Assembly (NCBI RefSeq): GCF_001667145.1 | Contig: NZ_LZIF01000063.1 | Span: 1 to 64,000 of the forward strand | Reading direction: 5' to 3' | DNA: 64,000 bases | Source of the DNA: Mycobacterium sp. 852002-51971_SCH5477799-a | GTDB taxonomy: Bacteria > Actinomycetota > Actinomycetes > Mycobacteriales > Mycobacteriaceae | Shown: positions 1 through 7,874 of the stretch, in pieces | Layout of the letters: each line of letters starts with the position of its first letter | Numbering within the stretch: the first letter of the stretch is position 1 | Notes under the pieces: model-generated | Told to the model about the DNA's origin: nothing | The model's input: the letters and a program-made list of their open reading frames with translations, nothing else | Database searches by the model: none | Position numbers and translations under genes: made by a program

Positions 1-126
1 GCCGCACACGACACCTACGCCGACGACGGCGCCGTGATCGACAAGGGCGTCGCCTTCGCCTCCAGCCACCTGGGCATAAGCGGGCCGGCCCCGGTCGCGG
101 CGCCGACGGCAGGGTTTGGCAGCTGA
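1..126 (+). CDS. C-terminal end of an unidentified protein (5' truncated by window edge)
   Basis: An open frame enters from the left edge and ends at TGA 124-126, giving 41 residues rich in Ala, Gly and Asp with a Pro/Ala/Gly tail (ends TAGFGS). Third codon positions are almost all G or C, as in real genes of this genome. It runs toward the minus-strand DUF4190 array. The N-terminus is outside the window, so the family cannot be fixed. A mycobacterial ESX-secretion-associated (EspC-like) tail is one guess from general appearance only. Confidence 0.5.
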   Translation, partial: AAHDTYADDGAVIDKGVAFASSHLGISGPAPVAAPTAGFGS

Positions 127-136
127 CAAGCCGGTC

Positions 137-292
137 GCGGGAGCAAAGACGAACGCGAACACCACCGACAGCGTCGCCAACACATTGGCCTCGTCGCGCC
201 GCGGGCCCGGAGGCGGCGGCATCGGGTGGTGGTGCGGGCCGGGCGAACCCGCACCGAACGGATTGGGCTGAAACGGGCTGGGTTAAAAGGTT
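137..292 (-). pseudogene. Decayed N-terminal fragment of a DUF4190 sensor protein
   Basis: Read on the minus strand, this stretch closely matches the start of the next gene (302-1270): a Pro-rich leader with NPFG, then the segment RDEANVLATLSVVFAFVFAP, which is the first DUF4190 membrane helix. The position of the start codon reads ACG instead of ATG, one base is missing a few codons later, and homology stops after the first helix, where the 3' end of the plus-strand gene begins. It is therefore a truncated, start-less relic of a fourth tandem copy. It cannot encode a functional protein. Confidence 0.7.
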
Positions 293-301
293 GGTCGTGC
301 G

Positions 302-1270
302 CTAGCCCGGGACCTTGTTGAGAATGAAGTGGATGATCCCCAGGGCGGCGTGCCCGGCGCGGTCGGCGTCGGTCGTCGACCACGCCCCGACGTCGATGAC
401 CACATTGGCTTTGGCGGCGATCGCGCGGGCGCCGAAATCGGGCGTCGGGAAGTCCGTCACGGTTTCTATGGTCGTGATGCCGTTGCCTGCATCAGCGGGC
501 GCCGCGATGGTGACCTGGTAAGTTCGCCCGTCGGGCCAGGTTTCACGGACGGTTGAGCCGCCGCACCGACGCCAGCCGGCCTGCAACCTCCCGAGCTGCC
601 CCTCAGCGGCCGTCGCATCGTGAAAACTTGAGACACCTTCACCGACGTCCCACATGTTGTGAGGATCGTTAGTGCCGGAGAAGACCGACTCGGAGTAGCC
701 GACGACTGCCGTCACGTCGTAGGCCTCGGGTGCGGACTCCTCCATGACGGCCAGACATTCTCGGCGATCCAAGGCGGGCCTTGCGGGATCCGGCGTGGGG
801 CGCTGGTACGTGGCACGGACGGTCAGGTCGTTATCGCCGCTGTAGTTTTTGACGTCGTCGAGGGTGGCCAGCAGGCCGTCCATAGCGCTGGGGGCGACGG
901 TGGGAGTCGGCGGCGGCTGAGTGGTTGTCGGCGTCGGTGCGGCGGCTTGAATCGACTCAGCCTCAGGCATCATCGCCGCGACAATCAGTGCGATCACCAA
1001 TGCGGTGATGAACACATACGACAGCGTCACCCCGACCAAGGCTCGCTCGCGACCGCGCTGACCGGTGTGGCGAATCTGCGCTAATCCCAAGTGCCCCAGT
1101 ATCAGTCCTGCGGGGGCGAAGACGAAGGCAAACACCACCGACAGCGTCGCCAACACATTGGCCTCATCGCGTGGCGGGCCGGGAGTCGGCTGCGGTGCCG
1201 GATGCGGGCCGGGCGCACCGGTCCCGAACGGGTTGGGCTGAAATGGACTGGGGCCAAACGGATTAGTCAT
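302..1270 (-). CDS. DUF4190 membrane protein with PknH-like extracellular sensor domain (copy 3)
   Basis: 322 aa, ATG at 1270 (MTNPFGPSPF), 4 bp after the stop of the upstream copy. Residues 1-35 are a Pro/Gly/Asn-Pro-Phe leader. DUF4190 follows with two membrane helices (about 40-62 and 78-100) joined by the basic loop QIRHTGQRGRERA. Residues about 130-322 resemble the extracellular sensor domain of the kinase PknH: LLATLDDVK start, two cysteines (ECLAV and RRCGGS) that could form one disulfide, AGNGIT motif, and an amphipathic C-terminal helix ending NKVPG. No kinase is attached, so it is a detached sensor. It is last in the 13-gene minus-strand block, suggesting input to the GTPase/tubulin system upstream; that role is inferred. 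Confidence 0.85.
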   Translation of the reverse strand: MTNPFGPSPFQPNPFGTGAPGPHPAPQPTPGPPRDEANVLATLSVVFAFVFAPAGLILGHLGLAQIRHTGQRGRERALVGVTLSYVFITALVIALIVAAMMPEAESIQAAAPTPTTTQPPPTPTVAPSAMDGLLATLDDVKNYSGDNDLTVRATYQRPTPDPARPALDRRECLAVMEESAPEAYDVTAVVGYSESVFSGTNDPHNMWDVGEGVSSFHDATAAEGQLGRLQAGWRRCGGSTVRETWPDGRTYQVTIAAPADAGNGITTIETVTDFPTPDFGARAIAAKANVVIDVGAWSTTDADRAGHAALGIIHFILNKVPG

Positions 1271-1274
1271 CGGC

Positions 1275-2276
1275 TCAACTCGGGATCTTGCCCAGGATGT
1301 AGTTGACGATGTCCAGGGCGGCTTGCTGGCCACGATCGGTGTCCACCAACACGACGTTGATGTCCACGACCACGTTGTTTTTGGCGACGATCGCACGATC
1401 GTTGCGTGATCGCAACACCGGGCCCTGCGCGGTCAAAACCATGGCGGTTATGCCGTTTCCGGCGTCGGAGGGGACGCCCATGGACACCGCGACCGGCGGC
1501 GACTGCTTGCCCGGGGGCGGAAGGATGTTCATCGTCGAGCCTCCACATTTTCGCCAGATCGACACTAGATTCGCCAATTGCCGCTGCGCGGCCGGCGGGT
1601 CCCGAAAGGCCATGAGCACCTGTCCCGCTTCCTTGAGGGCGGGCACGTCGTGGTCGTCGATCAGCACCAACCCGTAGTAACCGACGAGGGCCTGCATATC
1701 GGTGTTCGGAGCGCCGCCGCCCATCACCGGCCAGCACTCGGGGCGATCAACCGACGCGCTGTCGGAGTCCGGGCCCGGCTTGAAAGTGGGCGGAAGGGCA
1801 ACGAGGTTGGGGATCCCCATGAACCGCTTGACGTCATCGATGGTCGGCAGCAGCCCCGGCAGTCCCGTCGGCGTGACCATGTGGGAGGGCGGCGTCGAAC
1901 CCGTTGAGACTGCCGAGCTCGTGCGTGACGCCGTCCGAGACGAGCCGCCGTCGGTCTGCGCTGCCCACGCCACCACGGCCACCACCGTCAGCGTGATGAC
2001 CGCATACGACAGCATCAGCCCGACTATCGCGCGGTCACGGCCCCGTTCGCCGGAGCGGCGTATCTGCGCAAGGCCCACGTGTCCCAGCGCCGCCCCGGCG
2101 GGCGCGAAGACGAATGCGAACACCACCGACAACGTCGCAAAGATGTTGGTGCGCCGCCGCTGCGGTGGCGGCGCTGTGTAGATCGGCGGGCCCGGCGGCA
2201 CGCCCCCGTACGGAACACCACCGAACGGATTGCCACCGAAGGCATTGGGCCCGAACGGTTCCTGCGGATTGGTCAT
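1275..2276 (-). CDS. DUF4190 membrane protein with PknH-like extracellular sensor domain (copy 2)
   Basis: 333 aa, ATG at 2276. It has the same architecture as its two neighbours: a leader with repeated NPFGG/PYGG (1-40), DUF4190 helices at about 46-68 and 84-106 around QIRRSGERGRDRA, a Ser/Thr-rich linker, then a PknH-type ectodomain (LLPTIDDVKRFMG, cysteines in RPECWPV and WRKCGGS, AGNGIT, C-terminal NYILGKIPS). The ectodomain has diverged far more than the membrane part, so the three copies probably sense different ligands or surfaces. Stop is 4 bp before the next start and 12 bp separates it from copy 1, so all three should be co-transcribed. Confidence 0.87.
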   Translation of the reverse strand: MTNPQEPFGPNAFGGNPFGGVPYGGVPPGPPIYTAPPPQRRRTNIFATLSVVFAFVFAPAGAALGHVGLAQIRRSGERGRDRAIVGLMLSYAVITLTVVAVVAWAAQTDGGSSRTASRTSSAVSTGSTPPSHMVTPTGLPGLLPTIDDVKRFMGIPNLVALPPTFKPGPDSDSASVDRPECWPVMGGGAPNTDMQALVGYYGLVLIDDHDVPALKEAGQVLMAFRDPPAAQRQLANLVSIWRKCGGSTMNILPPPGKQSPPVAVSMGVPSDAGNGITAMVLTAQGPVLRSRNDRAIVAKNNVVVDINVVLVDTDRGQQAALDIVNYILGKIPS

Positions 2277-2288
2277 AACTGGATCCCG

Positions 2289-3257
2289 TCAGCCAGGAAT
2301 CTTGTTGAGTATCTGGTTGGCGACGTCCGCGGCGGCTTGCCGGGCGCGGTCCGCGCCGTTGCCGGTGTAGGACACCAACACGTCGAGGACGACGTTGGCT
2401 CGGGTCGCGATCGCATGGACGGACAGCTCCCCCTCGGTCGCCATTTCCATCGTGGTGACTCCGTTGCCGGGCGAATTCGGTCCCTTCACTTGAAATGTGA
2501 ACGGTCGGCCATCGGGAAAGGTCACCCGAACCGACGCGCCTCCGCCGCATTTGCCGAACGTGGATTGCATCCTCGCCAGTTGGGCTTGCGCGGTGGTCGA
2601 GTCGAGGAATGCCGCAATCGCCGAGCCGACCGTGACTGTGTTGTAGGGGTCAGCCCTGTCGATGAACGCCGGCATGTAGAACCCCAGCATCACTCCGACA
2701 TCGTAGAGGTCTGGAATGCCGGCGTCGATCGCTCCCCTGCACTCTGGGCGGTCGAGGGTTTGCCCCATGGCGTTGCCGATGTTGGGCCGGCGCAAGATGT
2801 CGCCCATTACCAGAGACTGGTCGCCGGTAATGGTCTTGACGTCAGCGAGGGTGGGCGCCAAAGAGGCCAAATTGGACGGTGCCACCGTGGGCGGCGCCGC
2901 AGTGCTGGGTGCGGCGACATGCGCCGGGGCGGCAGCGGGTTGCAAGCCCCACACCACCAAAACGCCGGCCGCGACGATGATTACCGCGTACGACAGCACC
3001 GTCCCTACCAGAGCACGGTCACGACCCCGTTGGCCGGCGCGCCGGATCTGCCGAAGGCTCAGGTGGCCCAGAGCCGCCCCGACGGGGGCGAACACGAGCG
3101 CAAACACCACCGACAACGTCGCCAGGGCGTTGACCGGTTGTCGGTCTGGTGGCGGTGCCGTCGGCGTCGAATGCACCGGAGGCGTGACGGGGTTGCTGCC
3201 GAACGGCGTACCGCCAAACGGATTGCGCTCGAACGGATTCTGGGGTGGGATCGTCAT
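2289..3257 (-). CDS. DUF4190 membrane protein with PknH-like extracellular sensor domain (copy 1)
   Basis: 322 aa, ATG at 3257 (MTIPPQNPFE). NPFG/TPFG leader, DUF4190 helices at about 45-67 and 83-105 around QIRRAGQRGRDRA, linker rich in Ala and Pro, then the PknH-like domain (LAPTLADVKTITG, cysteines in RPECRGA and FGKCGGG, PGNGVT, C-terminal NQILNKIPG). It starts 17 bp after the stop of the P-loop GTPase gene, the tightest physical link between the sensors and the core system. Orientation should place the ectodomain outside the membrane. Confidence 0.87.
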   Translation of the reverse strand: MTIPPQNPFERNPFGGTPFGSNPVTPPVHSTPTAPPPDRQPVNALATLSVVFALVFAPVGAALGHLSLRQIRRAGQRGRDRALVGTVLSYAVIIVAAGVLVVWGLQPAAAPAHVAAPSTAAPPTVAPSNLASLAPTLADVKTITGDQSLVMGDILRRPNIGNAMGQTLDRPECRGAIDAGIPDLYDVGVMLGFYMPAFIDRADPYNTVTVGSAIAAFLDSTTAQAQLARMQSTFGKCGGGASVRVTFPDGRPFTFQVKGPNSPGNGVTTMEMATEGELSVHAIATRANVVLDVLVSYTGNGADRARQAAADVANQILNKIPG

Positions 3258-3274
3258 GTTCGCCGCACGGATGC

Positions 3275-4456
3275 CTAGAGCACACCGAAACTCGAAGTCA
3301 CCCAGCGGACCGGGTCGACGCAGCGGAACGGGGCGATGCCCCGGGCGTGTAGGCGCTGCCCGCTGGGTGGCTGGCCGAGGGCGGAGACGACGAAGAACCG
3401 ATGTCTCAACCGTCTGGGCGTGGACGGGTTTTCGACCCCGGCGATGATCGAGCCGGCGTTGAGCCGGGTGAGCAGACTGCGCACCTCCTCGTGCAGCAGC
3501 TGACCGTCGTTGTCGTCGTAGAGCACGGAATCCGAAGGATCACGCAGATAGGCGGCCCCGGCGTTGGACATCACCATGCTCCACTCGGAGCCGTCGACAT
3601 CCCGCAGCGCCCGAAGCGCGTCGAACTTCGACAAGATGACCGCCAGCCGCGGTTCCCCGGATCCGATGGCCATCATCACGTTGTTCAGCACGCCGCGCGG
3701 GTCTCCCCCGCTGACCATTTGCGGGGGCAGCAGGTCCTGCAACTGATCCCGAATGGATTGCACCCGAAGCGGATCGAACATGAAGAACACGGCCTCGGCG
3801 TTGCTGAAGAACCGAAACGGAGGAGAATGAAGGTTTCCCGATTCCATGTCCTCACCGGCGACGTCGCGCAACACCAGGTAACGCTGAATCCCGTGCCACG
3901 TGCCCAGGCTGAAGATCAGCGGCTCGCGCTGGGTGGAGGTCTGGGTCATCATCGTGGGCGTCGGCGGGATGAGACCGCGCTGCACGAATAGCGGTGTCTC
4001 GTAATGGGTGGTGTACGCGACGGCCGTCGAGCGCGTCGCGGGCGCCATCGCGAACCCGAGGTGTTCGCACAACAGCTGCAGTTGACGGACCAGCACCCCG
4101 ATGTAGAGGCTTTTGCCGGTGGCCCGGGCGCCCGCCATCGCGATGCAGTACGCCTGACCTTCGCGCCACCGGTCGGGCAGGGTGAAATGGCAAATCGGGC
4201 AGATCTCGAGAACGGGACCGCGCAGCGCCTGCGCGGCGATGTTCGGTGGCGGCGGACCGTTGTATCCGGGCGGACGGTCCCACCGGAACATCGGGCCGAT
4301 ATCGGCCTTGGCACCCAGGAACGCCGAGCCGACCTCGTCGTGGTAGCGGGGTGCGCCGCTGGCGGGCGCGAGCGTCCACAGGTGATGATCGGGATCCAGA
4401 AGCCCAAAGCAGCGTGGACATTTCGTCAATATCGGCTGGGCGGTCGGGGCGGTCAT
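3275..4456 (-). CDS. Zinc-finger TRAFAC-like P-loop GTPase of a GAP1-type system
   Basis: 393 aa, ATG at 4456 overlapping the upstream stop (ATGA). Two CxxC pairs (C13/C16 and C86/C89) form a likely zinc ribbon. The GTPase fold follows: Walker A GARATGKS (109-116), switch-II DVAG (198-201), and SKFD (276-279) in place of the NKxD base-specificity motif. The combination points to a GTPase rather than an ATPase. From memory, proteins of this type are called DO-GTPase or TRAFAC-clade GTPases and occur beside GAP1 proteins in predicted conflict systems. No membrane segment is present. It is the likely nucleotide switch of the operon. The partner it acts on is not evident. Confidence 0.82.
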   Translation of the reverse strand: MTAPTAQPILTKCPRCFGLLDPDHHLWTLAPASGAPRYHDEVGSAFLGAKADIGPMFRWDRPPGYNGPPPPNIAAQALRGPVLEICPICHFTLPDRWREGQAYCIAMAGARATGKSLYIGVLVRQLQLLCEHLGFAMAPATRSTAVAYTTHYETPLFVQRGLIPPTPTMMTQTSTQREPLIFSLGTWHGIQRYLVLRDVAGEDMESGNLHSPPFRFFSNAEAVFFMFDPLRVQSIRDQLQDLLPPQMVSGGDPRGVLNNVMMAIGSGEPRLAVILSKFDALRALRDVDGSEWSMVMSNAGAAYLRDPSDSVLYDDNDGQLLHEEVRSLLTRLNAGSIIAGVENPSTPRRLRHRFFVVSALGQPPSGQRLHARGIAPFRCVDPVRWVTSSFGVL

Positions 4457-5385
4457 GTCAGTGCCCGAACAAGGCCGGCGGCGATCTCGTCGAGCACCTG
4501 CGGATGCGCCAGCAGTTCGGCGGAGGCATCTTGCCCCGACCGCGGCGCCGGCAGCCGCGGCCCGGCGACACGGCGGTCATCGGTCAACGTGATCAAGGCA
4601 AATCCGCGGTGCACGCCGCTGGCCGGGAAGTCCGAACAGGCCACGGTGGCGATGTCGGTGCGCAGCCGCGACCAGCGCGCACCCGCCGACCATCGCGGCT
4701 GCACCTTGCGTACCGCCTCGGCCAACCCCAGCCCCGGTCCGGGAGCATGGCTGTCCACCGGGACCTTGGTGACGTCGGCGCCGACAAGAACCGCCGCCAC
4801 GTCGTGAATCCCGAGGGCGTCGGCCACCCCGACCGCCATGTCGGTGGCGGTCGCCGCGCTGCCAACGGCGAACCAGGGTCGCATCGAGGCCGAACTATTA
4901 AGCGCGACAACAAGTTCGGTGTGAGCCTGCTTGCGGTCGCGGCCGATGAGACGCCGCGCGGCCGTGCGCGCCGCGGCGGCCAGCGGGCTCAGCGCCGTGT
5001 CGGCGGCGGCGGTGACGGCGACTTCGATGTGGTGACCGGCCGGACGCAGCTCGGCGAACACCACCGCGGCGTCGCCGCTGACATCCACCGGATCGAAAAG
5101 CACCTGCACGGGGTCGGCTTCGTCGGGCACATCGTGCGCGATCGCCAGGTGCACCACGGCGCCGGCACCGAACTGCGTGGTGAATGCGGGCCGGACGGAG
5201 ACGGTGACGGGACCGGTCAGCGAGGGCAAGACGACATGATGAGGGCTCGAGCGCACGACGGGTTGGCCCGGTGCGCCCTGGATGTCGAGCGCGGCGTCTC
5301 GGACCGCGCCGCTGATGGACACCGAAAGCGGCCCAACGGGTATGTGCGCGCGTTGATTACGTGCGGTCAGGGCATAGATCGGCAT
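4453..5385 (-). CDS. vWA-like protein with degenerate MIDAS motif
   Basis: 310 aa from ATG 5385, chosen because GGAGG lies 8 nt upstream; an ATG 15 nt earlier lacks this. The start shares one base with the GAP1 stop (TGATG) and the 3' end overlaps the GTPase start (ATGA), so translation is coupled. The first ~125 residues look like a beta-rich domain. Then comes ELVVALNSSASM (157-168), matching the vWA metal-binding DxSxS with Asn replacing the first Asp. No signal peptide or membrane helix, so cytoplasmic. It is likely a scaffold or adaptor that binds protein without a fully normal metal site. TerD-like folding of the N-terminus is possible but unproven. Confidence 0.7.
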   Translation of the reverse strand: MPIYALTARNQRAHIPVGPLSVSISGAVRDAALDIQGAPGQPVVRSSPHHVVLPSLTGPVTVSVRPAFTTQFGAGAVVHLAIAHDVPDEADPVQVLFDPVDVSGDAAVVFAELRPAGHHIEVAVTAAADTALSPLAAAARTAARRLIGRDRKQAHTELVVALNSSASMRPWFAVGSAATATDMAVGVADALGIHDVAAVLVGADVTKVPVDSHAPGPGLGLAEAVRKVQPRWSAGARWSRLRTDIATVACSDFPASGVHRGFALITLTDDRRVAGPRLPAPRSGQDASAELLAHPQVLDEIAAGLVRALT

Positions 5386-7874
5386 CAGTAATTCCTCCAC
5401 GTCTGAACCGGCGGGGCCGTCAGCGAAGCTTGCCCGTCAGCGCGGCGGGCCAGCGCCGTGTTCACCAGCTTCCGGTATCGCCGCGGCGGCGCTCCGTCGT
5501 TGTTGCCGGCCATCCGCATCATCACCGCGAGCACCCCCTCCTGGTCGTCGTCGCTGAACTGCCGGCGCGCCGTAACGGCCGCGGCGGCCGCGGCCAGCAC
5601 TCCATCGACGGCATCGCCCGGCTCGGCGGCGTCGGTGCGCAACAGGCTGGCCGCCACAACCTCGTTCGCCGTGACGATCTCGCTGTCGGCCAGCGCTAGC
5701 ACCTGCTCGGTCGCCGCGCCGGCCACCACCGGGTCGCCGGCCAGCTGGCCCGCCAGGACGGGTCGCGGCTGTCCGGCGATCAGACCCAGGACCGCGAACA
5801 CCGTCACCCGCACCGAGCAGTCGAGATGTATTCGCCCAGGCCCGATTTCGCCCAGTGCTGTGTCCCACAGCCCGGCATAAGCCTTCTGATGAGTGTTGAG
5901 GTAGCCGCGCTGCACCCAGGACGCGGGACCGACCATGCGTAGGGCCGCGCACGCCACCACCAGGTCGTCGCTGTTCGCGCCGGTGATCGCGTCGGCCAAC
6001 CGGGCCAACGATTCACTGTCGGGCGCCCCCAGCAGCGTCGGCAGCAGCGCCGCGGTGTTCAAGGCGGCGCCGCCCGCAACCAGAAGTTGCGCGGGGTCCC
6101 AGATCCGGCCGGCCGCCAGCTCTTCGCGGCGCGGCGACCCGTTGGCCGCGAGCCACCACAACTCGGCGAAACAATCCGCCTCACCGGGGTCGCGTTCGGC
6201 GCGCATGCCGCACACCGCAGCTCGTGTCCACGTCGCGTCCCATGGTTGAGCGCCAAGCAGTTCGCTCGCCGCGGGCATGGTGGATCCTTCGGCGAACCAG
6301 TCCAGCACGGCGTCGCTGATGGTCGCGGCGCCTTCGCAGCTCAGGCGCAAAGTTGCGGCGGCCGCAGCGATCCGGGTTTCGGGGCCAAGCCGGTGTGTCA
6401 ACCGTCGAGCCAGCGTGGGCCCGGTGTGCGGGTCGGCCAGCTGGGCTGCGACCCGTTCGGTGAGCGCCTGACTCAGGCGATCATCGTCGACGCCCGCGCG
6501 CAGGAGCAGGTCGATCAGTTTGAGCAGCCGCTGCGGGTCGCCCTCGGCGCTGGCCCGGTCCAGCGCCGGACCCAGCGCGGCCGCCAGCGGTTCTGGAACC
6601 TGACGGCCGTGGTAAGTGTTGGCGCTCAACGGAATCGGGCCGAGTTGATCCAGCCAGGTGTCGTCACCGATCGCGCGGCATAGGTAGGTCAGCGCGGCGT
6701 GTTCACCGGCGAATCCGGGCAGGTTCTGTTCCGCCGCCTTCCACGCGTCGGGTGTGGTGTGGCCGACGAGTGCCGACAGCGCTTCGTCGACAAGGCGTTC
6801 GGTCGGTGATCCGGGGGTGATGCCGGCCGGCGAGTGGGCGGTGATGATGGCGTTGGCCTCGGGATGGGCGGCCGCGAAGTCTTCGTCGGCGGCGATCGTG
6901 ACCGCCAGCGGCCAGGCCGGGTGCAGGTCCCGGTCCTCGGTTTGGGCGGCACGGCGGTCGAGCTCATCGAGCACCGCCAGTGCCGACTGGGGATCGAGCA
7001 GAACCTCCTGTGCCATTACCGACCATGCGGTGACGTCGATCGCCTGACCGGCGGCGGTCCGATGCGGTTCGCCACCCAGCTCTCCCAGCGACAGCGTCGC
7101 GGTTTCGTCGATGACGACGAAACCGGTTGGCAGCGTGCTCAAGTCACCGATGGGCACCGCGGCGAGGTGCGCGATGGCATGCTGCGGCGAGCCGAGTTGG
7201 TCGGCGCGGTCGAAGGTGCTGAAGTTCAGTTTGGCCGCGGTTCCCGGTGACATCAAGAAGCTCACCAGGCCGATCCATTGTGCGGCCGAGTCGACGGAGA
7301 CGGCGCCTAAGACGACGGGTGCGCCGCCCGCGAGCGCGGCGGCCACCGCGTCGAGTAGCCCGAGCAAGGTGCCGACCCGCCAGGTGCTGGTGTCGAGCGC
7401 GAATGCGATCGCACTTTCCCGGGTGACGACTTGCGCCACGCCCGGCGGGTCGGCGGGCAGGGCGGCGCGCTCGACCGCGGCGGCACCGAACGGGCGTAAC
7501 CAGGCAGACGAGCCCCACCGCTGAATGGGGCGCGGCCGCGGCTCGGAATCCGGTGCCCGGTCCAGCAATACGTGGGCGAAGACGTTGCCCGGGCGCCCCG
7601 TGCTGTCGGCGCCGGCGGCAACGGTGTGCCAGTAGCCGGCCGCGTCGCTGGCCCAGCGGCGGTACTCCAGCCGTCGTGGCGCCGCGTCCAACTGTTCCGG
7701 GGTCGGGTAGTCGGGTAGCGGTGTGACGGGCCGAAAGGCGGTGCGGACACCCGACGCCAGGCGTTGTGTCTCCTCGGGCGACAAATCTCCGGTGGTTTGC
7801 TTCACCTGCCAGCCGCCCGCGCCGCCCGGCTGGTCGAAACTCGTGTAGGCCAACTGGCCGTAGCGCGGGGTCAC
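5385..7874 (-). CDS. GAP1-type GTPase-associated protein (N2-M-C architecture)
   Basis: 829 aa from GTG 7874, which overlaps the preceding stop as GTGA; a longer reading to 8042 is rejected because its extra residues are out-of-frame shadow of the upstream gene. The N-terminus (YGQLAYTSFD, GGWQVKQTTGD, LEYRRW, HTVAAGADSTGRPGN, FAHVLL) is characteristic of GTPase-associated protein 1, N-terminal type 2. The remainder is long, Ala/Leu-rich and mostly helical, as in the GAP1 middle and C-terminal regions. No membrane helix. By family it is the standard partner of the P-loop GTPase two genes downstream. Its exact biochemical role is unknown. Confidence 0.82.
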   Translation of the reverse strand: MTPRYGQLAYTSFDQPGGAGGWQVKQTTGDLSPEETQRLASGVRTAFRPVTPLPDYPTPEQLDAAPRRLEYRRWASDAAGYWHTVAAGADSTGRPGNVFAHVLLDRAPDSEPRPRPIQRWGSSAWLRPFGAAAVERAALPADPPGVAQVVTRESAIAFALDTSTWRVGTLLGLLDAVAAALAGGAPVVLGAVSVDSAAQWIGLVSFLMSPGTAAKLNFSTFDRADQLGSPQHAIAHLAAVPIGDLSTLPTGFVVIDETATLSLGELGGEPHRTAAGQAIDVTAWSVMAQEVLLDPQSALAVLDELDRRAAQTEDRDLHPAWPLAVTIAADEDFAAAHPEANAIITAHSPAGITPGSPTERLVDEALSALVGHTTPDAWKAAEQNLPGFAGEHAALTYLCRAIGDDTWLDQLGPIPLSANTYHGRQVPEPLAAALGPALDRASAEGDPQRLLKLIDLLLRAGVDDDRLSQALTERVAAQLADPHTGPTLARRLTHRLGPETRIAAAAATLRLSCEGAATISDAVLDWFAEGSTMPAASELLGAQPWDATWTRAAVCGMRAERDPGEADCFAELWWLAANGSPRREELAAGRIWDPAQLLVAGGAALNTAALLPTLLGAPDSESLARLADAITGANSDDLVVACAALRMVGPASWVQRGYLNTHQKAYAGLWDTALGEIGPGRIHLDCSVRVTVFAVLGLIAGQPRPVLAGQLAGDPVVAGAATEQVLALADSEIVTANEVVAASLLRTDAAEPGDAVDGVLAAAAAAVTARRQFSDDDQEGVLAVMMRMAGNNDGAPPRRYRKLVNTALARRADGQASLTAPPVQTWRNY

